Of a DNA stretch of 64,000 nucleotides, positions 46,005 through 54,327 are shown one piece after another (the stretch's first letter is position 1; each line of letters opens with the position of its first letter). Origin of the DNA: Limnohabitans sp. B9-3 (GTDB lineage Bacteria; Pseudomonadota; Gammaproteobacteria; Burkholderiales; Burkholderiaceae_C). The stretch lies in contig NZ_NESI01000001.1 in NCBI RefSeq assembly GCF_002778325.1, positions 310,001-374,000 on the forward strand, written 5' to 3'. Under the pieces are notes generated by a model. That model saw only the letters and a list, made by a program, of their open reading frames with translations. It made no database searches and was not told the DNA's origin. The position numbers were made by a program, and so were the translations under genes.

Positions 46005-46454
46005 TTACTGAACCGCAGCGGCAGCTTGTTGCTGCTGTTGTTGCTCGTACATGGCTTGGAAATTGATTTCAGCCAAGTGCACAGGTGGGAAACCCGCGCG
46101 TTGGATGATGTCGGCCACGTTACCGCGCAGGTAGGGGTAAATGATTTGTGGGCAAGCGATGCCGATGATGGGACCCATTTGGTCTTCCGGCAAGTTGCGC
46201 ACTTCAAAAATACCGGCTTGTTTGGCTTCGACCAAGAACACAGTTTTGTCTTGAATTTTGGTGGTCACAGTCGCGGTGACGGTTACTTCGACGATGCCTT
46301 CAGCGACTTGTTCCATGCCCACGCCCAACTGGATGTCCACCGAGGGCTGCTCTTGCGCCATCAGGATGGCGGGCGAGTTGGGTTGCTCCAACGACATGTC
46401 TTTCAAGTAGACGCGTTGAATTTGAAATACGGGAGTTTGTTGTTCGTCAGACAT
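46005..46454 (-). CDS. secB: SecB export chaperone
   Basis: A 149-residue chaperone that keeps preproteins unfolded and delivers them to Sec[20 protein letters not shown] is the family start, [20 protein letters not shown] the beta sheet, and [31 protein letters not shown] the conserved end. A glutamine- and alanine-rich tail closes it. ATG at 46454 is the family start; the frame extends upstream through the terminator hairpin and is not used. Confidence 0.97.
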   Translation of the reverse strand: MSDEQQTPVFQIQRVYLKDMSLEQPNSPAILMAQEQPSVDIQLGVGMEQVAEGIVEVTVTATVTTKIQDKTVFLVEAKQAGIFEVRNLPEDQMGPIIGIACPQIIYPYLRGNVADIIQRAGFPPVHLAEINFQAMYEQQQQQQAAAAVQ

Positions 46455-46474
46455 TGTTTTTTTCCAAGTGCATA

Positions 46475-46508
46475 AAAAAACCCGCGCCGGCAAAGCACCG
46501 AGGCGGGC
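46475..46508 (-). terminator. terminator after grxC
   Basis: A GC-rich stem with arms CCCGC (46482-46486) and GCGGG (46504-46508), extended inside by CGG/CCG pairing, is followed on the minus strand by seven T (46481-46475). It separates grxC from secB, so secB-gpsA needs its own promoter or read-through. Confidence 0.75.
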
Positions 46509-46538
46509 GACCCATCGGGAAGATGAATTATGTCAGTT

Positions 46539-46796
46539 TCAGGCTTGCAACAAAGGCAGCAAACCGCCTTGGCTGTCGAGGGCCATCAGATCGTCACAAC
46601 CGCCCACATGGGTGTCACCGATGAAAATTTGAGGCACGGTGCGGCGGCCCGTAATTTCCATCATGTGAGCCCGCGCTTGAGCGTCGATGTCGATGCGCAC
46701 CTCTTCAATATGAGCCACGCCTTTGGCGGTCAACAGTTGTTTGGCACGGATGCAATAGGGGCAAACGGCGGTGGTGTACATCTTGACGGCTTGCAT
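46539..46796 (-). CDS. grxC: glutaredoxin 3
   Basis: An 85-residue glutathione-dependent thiol reductase. The active site CPYC lies at about residues 12-15 (VKMYTTAVCPYCIRAKQLL), and the glutathione-binding TVPQIFIGDTHVGGCDDLMAL is complete. It follows the rhodanese gene by 21 bp in the conserved rhodanese-grxC-secB order. Confidence 0.96.
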   Translation of the reverse strand: MQAVKMYTTAVCPYCIRAKQLLTAKGVAHIEEVRIDIDAQARAHMMEITGRRTVPQIFIGDTHVGGCDDLMALDSQGGLLPLLQA

Positions 46797-46817
46797 GCAG
46801 GTCTTTCAAAAGAAATA

Positions 46818-47225
46818 TTAAGCTTTGGTGACAGGTAGGTTAGCTTCTTTCCAAGCATTGAGCCCGCCCTGCAAAGAATGCACCTTCGCGTAACCCAGTT
46901 TTTGAGCGACCGCTTGGGCCCGCTTAGAGCGCGAGCCTGCAGCGCACACCAAGATCAAAGGCAGGCTTTTGTTTTTGACCACGCTGGCCAAACGGCCTTC
47001 GAGCTGGTCCAAAGGCACGTTCACGGCGCCGTTGATGTGCGAGGCCGCAAATTCTTCGGCACTGCACACGTCAATGACCACGCCTTTTTCACGATTCATG
47101 CATTGCACGGCTTCATTGGGGGTGAGTCCGGTAGCGGCGGCGCCTTGCACCACAGGCAACAGCAATAAAAAGCCGCTGCTCAAAGCCACAGCAATCAACA
47201 TCCAGTTGTCGAGAATAAAGTTCAC
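46818..47225 (-). CDS. membrane-anchored rhodanese-like protein
   Basis: A 135-residue protein with an N-terminal membrane helix (WMLIAVALSSGFLLLLPVVQ) and one rhodanese domain. The sulfur-carrying cysteine is present in LVCAAGSRSKRAQAVAQKLG. Typical elements VIDVCSAEEFAASHINGAVN and VHSLQGGLNAWKEANLPV are seen. E. coli YibN is the counterpart in the same order next to grxC and secB. It is divergent from gpmA with 91 bp between. Confidence 0.92.
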   Translation of the reverse strand: MNFILDNWMLIAVALSSGFLLLLPVVQGAAATGLTPNEAVQCMNREKGVVIDVCSAEEFAASHINGAVNVPLDQLEGRLASVVKNKSLPLILVCAAGSRSKRAQAVAQKLGYAKVHSLQGGLNAWKEANLPVTKA

Positions 47226-47316
47226 GGGGAATCCAGTTCAGGGGGTTAGAAAAATTCGTGTCAGCCCTGCATTCTAAAATCACAGCCAACTCTTCACTGA
47301 CTTTGTTTCAAACACC

Positions 47317-48060
47317 ATGTACAAGCTTGTTTTAATTCGCCACGGCGAATCGACCTGGAACCTTGAAAACCGCTTCACCGGCTGGACCGATGTGGACCTC
47401 ACCCCCACCGGCATCGCCCAAGCCCAAAACGCGGGCCGCTTGCTCAAAGCGGAAGGTTTTCAGTTCGACGTGGCCTACACCAGCGTTTTGAAACGCGCCA
47501 TTCGCACCCTGTACCTCGCCTTGGAAGAGATGGACGCCACGTGGCTGCCCGTGGTGAAAAGCTGGCGCCTAAACGAACGCCACTATGGCGGTTTGCAAGG
47601 ACTGAACAAGGCCGACATGGCCAAACAGTACGGTGACGAACAAGTGCTGATCTGGCGCCGTAGCTACGACACGCCCCCGCCTGTGCTCGAAGCCACCGAC
47701 CCCCGCAGCGAGCGCAGCGATCCCCGTTACGCCAGACTCGACCCCGCGCAAGTGCCGCTGACCGAGTGTCTGAAAGACACGGTCGACCGCGTCATGCCGT
47801 TCTGGAACGAGTCCATGGCCCCTGCCATCAAGGCTGGCAAACGCATCGTGGTGGCCGCGCACGGCAACTCCATCCGCGCGTTGGTGAAGTACCTCGACAA
47901 CATCGGCGATGACGACATCGTGGGCGTGAACATTCCCAACGGCATCCCGCTGGTATACGAACTGGACGACAACCTCAAGCCAATTCGCCACTATTACTTG
48001 GGCGATGCCGATGCCGCCGCCAAAGCTGCTGCCGCAGTGGCCTCACAAGGCAAGGCTTAA
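47317..48060 (+). CDS. gpmA: 2,3-bisphosphoglycerate-dependent phosphoglycerate mutase
   Basis: A 247-residue glycolytic enzyme. The phospho-histidine motif [37 protein letters not shown] and [18 protein letters not shown] are all present. Length is standard. A strong hairpin follows the stop before ctpA. Confidence 0.98.
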   Translation: MYKLVLIRHGESTWNLENRFTGWTDVDLTPTGIAQAQNAGRLLKAEGFQFDVAYTSVLKRAIRTLYLALEEMDATWLPVVKSWRLNERHYGGLQGLNKADMAKQYGDEQVLIWRRSYDTPPPVLEATDPRSERSDPRYARLDPAQVPLTECLKDTVDRVMPFWNESMAPAIKAGKRIVVAAHGNSIRALVKYLDNIGDDDIVGVNIPNGIPLVYELDDNLKPIRHYYLGDADAAAKAAAAVASQGKA

Positions 48061-48073
48061 TCGACCTGTCAAC

Positions 48074-48096
48074 CAACGCGCCGACAAGGCGCGTTG
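48074..48096 (+). terminator. hairpin between gpmA and ctpA
   Basis: Exact 9-bp arms CAACGCGCC (48074-48082) and GGCGCGTTG (48088-48096) with a 5-nt loop. The following TATATTGGTTTCTTTG is T-rich but lacks a clean T-run, so it is probably an imperfect terminator. Confidence 0.5.
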
Positions 48097-48139
48097 TATA
48101 TTGGTTTCTTTGAAATTCACGTCAACACTCAGGGGCACC

Positions 48140-49600
48140 ATGGGCCACAAACTCAAGATCGCAGGTTGGATCACCGTCGGCGCACTCACCGGCGCACTGA
48201 CCACCGTCTCGCTGCAAACCACGGCACGCGCCAACATGGCACCGTTGCCTTTGGAAGAACTGCAGCAACTCGCTGCCGTATTCAGCATGGTCAAGAGTGA
48301 CTACGTGGAGCCCGTGGACGAGAAAAAACTCATCAGCGACGCCATCACCGGCATGGTCGCGAGCCTTGACCCGCACTCGCAGTACTACGACAAAAAAACC
48401 TTCAAAGAATTCCGCGAAGGCACCACCGGTCGTTTTGTGGGCGTGGGCATTGAAATCACCCAGGAAGAAGGCCTCATCAAAGTGGTGTCGCCCATCGAGG
48501 GCTCCCCCGCGTTTCGTGCGGGCATGAAGCCGGGCGACTTGATCACCCGAATTGACGACACCGCGGTCAAAGGCCTCTCGCTCAACGAAGCGGTCAAACG
48601 CATGCGTGGCGAGCCCGGCACCAAGGTGATGCTGACCATCTTCCGCAAGGACGAAAACCGCACCTTCCCCGTGAACATCGTGCGTGAGGAGATCAAAACT
48701 CAGAGCGTTAAAGGCAAGGTGATGGAGCCCGGCTATGGCTGGATTCGTTTGAGCCAGTTCCAAGAACGCTCGGTGGACGATTTCGCCAAAAAGCTGGAAG
48801 AAATTTACAAACAAGAACCCAAGCTCAAAGGCTTGGTGCTCGATCTACGCAACGACCCCGGTGGTCTGTTAGATGCAGCGGTTGCCGTGTCCGCCGTGTT
48901 CTTGCCTGAGAACGTGGCCGTGGTGTCCACCAACGGTCAATTGGCAGAGAGCAAGTTTGTCTACAAAGCCTCGCCTGAGTTTTACCGTCGCAGCAGCGGC
49001 AATGACCCCATTGCCCGCTTGCACCAAGCGACCAAAGGCATTTACCGCACCGTGCCCTTGGTGGTGTTGGTGAACGAAGGCTCGGCCTCGGCCAGCGAGA
49101 TCGTTGCCGGTGCTCTGCAAGACCACAAACGTGCCACCATCATGGGCAGTCAAACCTTTGGCAAAGGCTCGGTGCAAACCGTGCGTCAACTGGGCCCAGA
49201 CACGGCGCTGAAAATCACCACCGCGCGTTACTACACGCCCAACGGCCGCAGCATTCAAGCCAAAGGCATCGTGCCTGAAGTCTTGCTGGACGACACCGCC
49301 GAGGGCAGTCCGTTCGCCATTTTGCGCATGCGTGAAGCCGACCTAGACAAACACTTAGAAAGCGGCCAAGGCAAAGACACCAAAGACGCTGCCAAAGACA
49401 AAGAGAAAGAAAAGGCCCGCGAAGAAGCCATGAAGCGTTTGGAAGAAGAGTCCAAAAAGCCCAACAGCGAGCGTCGCCCGCCTGAGTTTGGCAGTGACAA
49501 AGACTTCCAACTCGAGCAAGCCCTGAAGCAACTCAAAGGCCAACCCGTGCTGGCCAGCAAGACGCAAACCGAGCGTACTGCCGAGAAAAAAGACAAATAA
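48140..49600 (+). CDS. ctpA: S41 family carboxy-terminal processing protease
   Basis: A 486-residue periplasmic protease. A signal or anchor segment (IAGWITVGALTGALTTVSLQ) is followed by an N-terminal helical part, a PDZ domain (about 95-170, VVSPIEGSPAFRAGMKPGDL), and the S41 core with the catalytic serine in VNEGSASASEIVAGAL and lysine in SQTFGKGSVQTVRQLG. The C-terminal 80 residues are highly charged (KDKEKEKAREEAMKRLEEES). The ATG at 48140 has AGGGG upstream; the longer frame starts inside gpmA. Confidence 0.95.
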   Translation: MGHKLKIAGWITVGALTGALTTVSLQTTARANMAPLPLEELQQLAAVFSMVKSDYVEPVDEKKLISDAITGMVASLDPHSQYYDKKTFKEFREGTTGRFVGVGIEITQEEGLIKVVSPIEGSPAFRAGMKPGDLITRIDDTAVKGLSLNEAVKRMRGEPGTKVMLTIFRKDENRTFPVNIVREEIKTQSVKGKVMEPGYGWIRLSQFQERSVDDFAKKLEEIYKQEPKLKGLVLDLRNDPGGLLDAAVAVSAVFLPENVAVVSTNGQLAESKFVYKASPEFYRRSSGNDPIARLHQATKGIYRTVPLVVLVNEGSASASEIVAGALQDHKRATIMGSQTFGKGSVQTVRQLGPDTALKITTARYYTPNGRSIQAKGIVPEVLLDDTAEGSPFAILRMREADLDKHLESGQGKDTKDAAKDKEKEKAREEAMKRLEEESKKPNSERRPPEFGSDKDFQLEQALKQLKGQPVLASKTQTERTAEKKDK

Positions 49601-49618
49601 GCCACAGGTGGTTTTGCG

Positions 49619-50371
49619 GTGAATGACGACCAACTGCTGCGCTACTCGCGCCACATCTTGCTCGACGAGGTGGGCATTGAGGGGCAGCAGCAACTCATAG
49701 ACAGCCATGTGTTGATCGTCGGTGCGGGGGGCTTGGGCTCCCCTGTCGCTTTGTATTTGGCCGCCTCCGGTGTAGGCCACATCACCATCGCCGACCACGA
49801 CACGGTTGATCTGACCAACTTGCAACGTCAAATTGCCCACAGCACCGACCGCGTTGGCGAAGCCAAGGTGACGTCTGCTGCGAAGGCCATGCACGCCCTC
49901 AACCCCGAGGTGCGCATCACCGCACTGGCTCACCAACTCGACGCCACCGAACTCGACCACTTGGTGCCCACCGTGCACGTGGTGGTCGATTGCTGCGACA
50001 ACTTCACCACCCGCCAAGCCGTCAATGCAGCCTGCGTGAAGCACCAAGTGCCGCTGGTCTCAGGTGCTGCCATCCGCATGGATGGGCAGTTGGCGGTCTA
50101 TGACGCACGCGACGCGCAATCGCCCTGCTACGCCTGCATCTTCCCGCCTGACACTGCGCCTGAAGAAGTACGCTGCGCCACCATGGGTGTGCTCGCGCCG
50201 CTCGTGGGCGTGATTGGCACCATGCAGTCTATGGAGACGGTCAAGCTCATCACCGGCATGGGCTCACGCTTGGTGGGCCGCTTGCAAATGCTGGATGGTC
50301 GCGGCATGGAATGGAACGAAATGCGGGTGAAGCGCAACCCCAACTGCCCGGTCTGCGGGCAAAGCCACTGA
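49619..50371 (+). CDS. moeB: MoeB/ThiF family adenylyltransferase
   Basis: A 250-residue E1-like enzyme that adenylates the C-terminus of a small sulfur carrier (MoaD or ThiS). The ATP-binding LIVGAGGLGSPVALYLAASG, the DNFTTRQAVNAACV segment, and zinc cysteines in CYACIFPP and CPVCG (C-terminal) are present. Start is a GTG at 49619, 18 bp after ctpA. Because formate dehydrogenase needs molybdopterin, a MoeB role is plausible; ThiF cannot be excluded. Confidence 0.88.
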   Translation: MNDDQLLRYSRHILLDEVGIEGQQQLIDSHVLIVGAGGLGSPVALYLAASGVGHITIADHDTVDLTNLQRQIAHSTDRVGEAKVTSAAKAMHALNPEVRITALAHQLDATELDHLVPTVHVVVDCCDNFTTRQAVNAACVKHQVPLVSGAAIRMDGQLAVYDARDAQSPCYACIFPPDTAPEEVRCATMGVLAPLVGVIGTMQSMETVKLITGMGSRLVGRLQMLDGRGMEWNEMRVKRNPNCPVCGQSH

Positions 50372-50428
50372 CGCTTCAGCGAAACGCTATGGCTTCACCC
50401 AGGCTGTGCATCCCGCACGTCAGCATTC

Positions 50429-50950
50429 TCATTGGCAAGCACCAAAACGCTTTCTGAACGCCCGAGGCGGCACAGCCCGCCCATCGGCAAACAAGCCCAA
50501 GCGCTGACTTTGCGCCTGCATCTGCAGCGCGTCATAAGGCCCAGTGCGGTGCTGGTAACTGGACGACCAAGCATGGCCTTGCGCCACCATCCAGGCCCCC
50601 ACGTCATGCCCTTGTCGAAAGATATTTGCGAGCAATCGGCCATAGGTGTCGTGGTGACGACCTTGCACCTCTACCCATTGCCCCTGCAGCAGCCCATGCA
50701 AGGCCTCACGCGACTGCGGCCCCCAAACTTGACACACCTCGGGCGCATCCAACCCCAGCAAACGTATTTTTTGAGCCTCTCCGCCTTGCAGCGGTTGCAC
50801 CCACACCGTGTCGCCATCGCTCACATGCGTGACCACGCCGGGCCAGGCCAGCGCAGACGCGCTCACCCAACAGCACACCCAAATGACCAGGCGGCTCAAG
50901 GGCAAAGCGCCGACGACGTCGAGGAGCAAGAAGGGGGTGCGTTTTAGCAT
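50429..50950 (-). CDS. thermonuclease (SNase) family protein
   Basis: A 173-residue protein with a signal peptide (LSRLVIWVCCWVSASALAWP) and an SNase domain. VTHVSDGDTVWVQ, KIRLLGLDAPEV (with the catalytic Arg and Asp) and HDTYGRLLANIFRQGHDVG are family motifs; the second catalytic Arg is in YGRLLA. It probably cleaves nucleic acid in the periplasm or outside. The ATG at 50950 is chosen because a signal peptide follows. Confidence 0.88.
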   Translation of the reverse strand: MLKRTPFLLLDVVGALPLSRLVIWVCCWVSASALAWPGVVTHVSDGDTVWVQPLQGGEAQKIRLLGLDAPEVCQVWGPQSREALHGLLQGQWVEVQGRHHDTYGRLLANIFRQGHDVGAWMVAQGHAWSSSYQHRTGPYDALQMQAQSQRLGLFADGRAVPPRAFRKRFGACQ

Positions 50951-51037
50951 CAGGGTTTCCGAGGGGTGCCACGGGTTGGTAAAACCAACGTTCTGGCATC
51001 TACATTGTGAGGGTTGCCAACCTTGAGCTGACTCACG

Positions 51038-52000
51038 ATGACATTCAAACTTCAACACCTCTGCTTCACGCTGCTAGCCAGCTTGTCATGGCTGCCTGTG
51101 GTGCAGGCGCAAGACAAGCCGGCGCTCAAAATTGTGGTCGGTTTTCCGCCGGGTGGCTCCGCGGACACCTTGGCGCGGCTGATGGCGGATGGCATGCGTG
51201 ACGACTTCAGCACCATCACGGTCGACAACAAACCGGGCGCAGGTGGACGCATTGCCTTGAACTTTGTCAAGGCCGCCAAGCCCGACGGTCAAACCGTGAT
51301 CGTGCTGCCCAGTGGTCCGATGGTTTTGTTCCCACACGTTTATAAAAAACTGGACTACGACGCGGTGAAAGATTTCACCCCCGTGTCGCAGCTCGCCCGC
51401 TTTCAGTTTGGCATCGTCTCTGGCCCCGCCACCAACGTCAAGACCATGGCTGAAATGATCGCCAAATCGCGCACCGACCCCAACAACGCGAGCTATGGCA
51501 CACCGGGCCTGGGCACCCTGCCCCACTTCATGGGCGTGATGTTCGAACAAGCCGCAGGCATCTCGCTCAACCATGTACCATTTCAAGGGGGCGCGCCTGC
51601 CAACAATGCCTTGCTGGGTGGCCACATTGGCTACAAGTTTGACGTGGTGTCGGAAACTGCCGAACTACACCGCAACCAAAAGGTCCGCATCATCGCCGTG
51701 ACGGGTGCCAAACGTGACCCGCAAGTCCCAGAAATTCCGACCTTGAGAGAGGCCGGCATCCCCATGGAGGCCACCGCCTGGTTTGCCATGTACGGGCCCG
51801 CACACCTAAAACTGGAGGTCTTGCAACGCTTGGAGAAATCGGCGATGAAAGCCATGAACGATCCCGCCATGCGTGAACGCATGCTCAAGCTCGGTTACGA
51901 GGCCATCGGCTCCAACGGTGCAGACTTGGCTACCGCACAAAAAGCCGATTTAAACAGCTGGGAAAAACCCATCAAAGCCACCGGCGTTTCGCTGGACTAA
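51038..52000 (+). CDS. Bug family periplasmic substrate-binding protein
   Basis: A 320-residue tripartite tricarboxylate transporter receptor. The signal peptide (LCFTLLASLSWLPVVQAQ) is followed by LKIVVGFPPGGSADTLARLM and ITVDNKPGAGGRIALNFVKA, both family signatures, then YGTPGLGTLPHFMGVMFEQA. Ligand unknown. It is the first of two consecutive Bug genes before a sulfatase, so it may bind a sulfated or related carboxylate. No TctAB partners are near. Confidence 0.93.
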   Translation: MTFKLQHLCFTLLASLSWLPVVQAQDKPALKIVVGFPPGGSADTLARLMADGMRDDFSTITVDNKPGAGGRIALNFVKAAKPDGQTVIVLPSGPMVLFPHVYKKLDYDAVKDFTPVSQLARFQFGIVSGPATNVKTMAEMIAKSRTDPNNASYGTPGLGTLPHFMGVMFEQAAGISLNHVPFQGGAPANNALLGGHIGYKFDVVSETAELHRNQKVRIIAVTGAKRDPQVPEIPTLREAGIPMEATAWFAMYGPAHLKLEVLQRLEKSAMKAMNDPAMRERMLKLGYEAIGSNGADLATAQKADLNSWEKPIKATGVSLD

Positions 52001-52015
52001 CCCACTTCACACGCC

Positions 52016-52993
52016 ATGAAACACAGACACGCATTCCTACGCACGGCGGCACTCGCCATCGCCTGCATCAGCCCCTTCGCCACAGCTTTGGCGCAAGCGC
52101 CGAGCTTTCCAAGCAAGCCCGTTAAATTAATCAACAGCTTTCCACCCGGCGGGCCATCCGATGTTTTGGCACGCGCCCTGGCTGAGGCCATGCAACTCAG
52201 CCTCAAACAAACGTTTGTGGTCGAAAACAAACCCGGCGCAGGTGGCAACTTAGGGGCGGACCTGGTGGCCAAAAGCACACCCGATGGCCACACGGTGCTG
52301 ATTGGCATCGACACCACCTTCACGATCAATCCCGCCATCTACAAAAACATCCCTTACAAACTCACGGACCTCAAGCCCGTGATGGTGATTGCGTCGTCGG
52401 GCCTGTTGCTGGGTGTGAACCCCAGCACCGGCATCAAAACCATGAACGACTTGATCGCTCGCGGACGCGGCAAAGGCCTGACCTTCAGTTCAGGCAGCAA
52501 CGGTAGCCCAGGCCATTTGGCGGCAGAAATTTTGGGCGACGCGGCCAAAGTCAAAGTGATCCATGTGCCCTACAAAGGCAACACCCCAGCAGTCACCGCC
52601 GTGGTTGCGGGTGAGGTAGACGGCGGTGTGTTGGCCACACCCGGCATGTTGCCGTTTGTCAAAGCCGACAAGATGAATGCACTTGCTGTGACCAGTCGCA
52701 AACGCTCCGCGCTGGCCCCCGACATCCCCACGGTTGCCGAGGTGGGCTTGAAAGAGTTGTCGCTCGAAGTGCTGTACGTCGCGATGGTGCCGGCTGCCAC
52801 GCCACCCGAGGTGATGACCGTTCTGCAAAAAGCGATGGCAGACGCTTTGGCGCGCCCCGACATCAAAGCACGACTTGAAGCGCAAGACTTGGTGATTGAG
52901 GCAGAAACTGGCTCTGCTGCCGCCCAACATTTAGAAAATCTGCGCAACCGCTACGCCCCCATCATCAAATCGACTGGCATGCAAATCGAATGA
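52016..52993 (+). CDS. Bug family periplasmic substrate-binding protein
   Basis: A 325-residue Bug receptor, 15 bp after the previous one. Signal peptide LRTAALAIACISPFATALAQ, then VKLINSFPPGGPSDVLARAL, FVVENKPGAGGNLGADLVAK and FSSGSNGSPGHLAAEILGDA. The stop overlaps the sulfatase start (ATGA), indicating one message and a shared role. The two tandem Bugs differ substantially, so they are probably not a recent duplication. Confidence 0.93.
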   Translation: MKHRHAFLRTAALAIACISPFATALAQAPSFPSKPVKLINSFPPGGPSDVLARALAEAMQLSLKQTFVVENKPGAGGNLGADLVAKSTPDGHTVLIGIDTTFTINPAIYKNIPYKLTDLKPVMVIASSGLLLGVNPSTGIKTMNDLIARGRGKGLTFSSGSNGSPGHLAAEILGDAAKVKVIHVPYKGNTPAVTAVVAGEVDGGVLATPGMLPFVKADKMNALAVTSRKRSALAPDIPTVAEVGLKELSLEVLYVAMVPAATPPEVMTVLQKAMADALARPDIKARLEAQDLVIEAETGSAAAQHLENLRNRYAPIIKSTGMQIE

Positions 52994-54306
52994 CGCGTCC
53001 TAACCTCATCTTCATCGTGGCCGACGACTTGGGCTACGCCGACCTTGGCTGCTACGGAGGCCGCGACGCCGAGTTTGGCCCCGTGTCCCCCGTGCTCGAC
53101 CAACTCGCCGCCAACGGCATCAAATTCACACAGGGATATTCCAACTCGCCTGTGTGCTCGCCCACCCGCTTTGCCTTGATGACAGCGCGCTACCAATACC
53201 GTTTGCGCGGCGCGGCCGAAGAACCGATCAGCAGCAAAAGCCGCGGCAGTGACACCCTCGGCCTGCCACCGGAGCACCCCAGCCTGCCCTCGCTCTTAAA
53301 AGCCAGTGGCTACCGCACCGCGCTGATGGGCAAATGGCACTTAGGCTACGCGCCAAATTTTGGCCCGCAGTTATCGGGCTACGACGAATTTTTTGGCCCC
53401 ATGGCGGGTGGTGTGGACTACTTCACCCACTGCGACTCCAGCGGCGTGCATGACCTGTGGATAGGCAACGAGCTGACCGAAGAGCGCGGCTACCTGACAG
53501 ACCTCATCACCGAGCGTGCCGTCGATTACGTGCAGCGCATGGCCACCCAAGACGCGCCATTTTTCATGAGCCTGCATTACACGGCCCCTCACTGGCCTTG
53601 GGAAACACGCGACGACGAAGCGTTGGCGCAAGAGATCAAAGCCAACATCTTCCACCTGCACGGCGGCAACATCCACACTTATCGCCGCATGATTCACCAC
53701 ATGGACGAAGGCATTGGCAAGTTGGTGAAGACCTTGAAAGATCTGGGCCAACTCGACAACACGCTGATCGTCTTCACCAGCGACAACGGCGGTGAGCGCT
53801 TCAGCGACAACTGGCCCTTGGTCGGCGGCAAGATGGACTTGACCGAAGGTGGCATTCGTGTGCCTTGGATCGCGCACTGGCCTGCCACCATTGCGCCCGG
53901 CAGCGTGAGCGAACAACACTGCATGACCATGGACTGGTCAGCCACTTTGCTCGATGCCGCAGGCGTTGGTGCCGACCCGGACTACCCGCTGGACGGCGTG
54001 TCGTTGCTACCGGTGTTGCAAGAACCCAGCCACCAGTTTGAGCGCCGTATGCACTGGCGCATGAACCACCGTGGCCAGCGTGCCATGCGTGACGGCGACT
54101 GGAAATACTTGCGCGTAGACGGCAACGACTACCTGTTCAATGTGGTGAACGATGCGCGCGAACGTGCCAACCTGGGCTTTCACCAGCCCGAGCGATTGCA
54201 AGCCATGTGCGCGCAATGGGAAGCCTGGCAGCAAACCATGCCGGCGATTCCCGAAGACGCCACCATCAGCTTGGGCTACGGAATTAAACATATGCCTCAG
54301 CGCTGA
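52990..54306 (+). CDS. sulfatase (arylsulfatase family)
   Basis: A 438-residue type I sulfatase that hydrolyses sulfate esters. NLIFIVADDLGYADLGCYGG holds the metal aspartates, and NSPVCSPTRFALMTAR carries the cysteine (CxPxR form, with Thr at the fourth place) that is converted to formylglycine. MGKWHLG and FTSDNGGERFSDN complete the site. No signal peptide is seen, so it may act in the cytoplasm on imported substrate. It overlaps the second Bug gene by 4 bp and a SulP transporter follows by 21 bp. Confidence 0.93.
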   Translation: MTRPNLIFIVADDLGYADLGCYGGRDAEFGPVSPVLDQLAANGIKFTQGYSNSPVCSPTRFALMTARYQYRLRGAAEEPISSKSRGSDTLGLPPEHPSLPSLLKASGYRTALMGKWHLGYAPNFGPQLSGYDEFFGPMAGGVDYFTHCDSSGVHDLWIGNELTEERGYLTDLITERAVDYVQRMATQDAPFFMSLHYTAPHWPWETRDDEALAQEIKANIFHLHGGNIHTYRRMIHHMDEGIGKLVKTLKDLGQLDNTLIVFTSDNGGERFSDNWPLVGGKMDLTEGGIRVPWIAHWPATIAPGSVSEQHCMTMDWSATLLDAAGVGADPDYPLDGVSLLPVLQEPSHQFERRMHWRMNHRGQRAMRDGDWKYLRVDGNDYLFNVVNDARERANLGFHQPERLQAMCAQWEAWQQTMPAIPEDATISLGYGIKHMPQR

Positions 54307-54327
54307 TATACAGCCTTAAGATGCGGC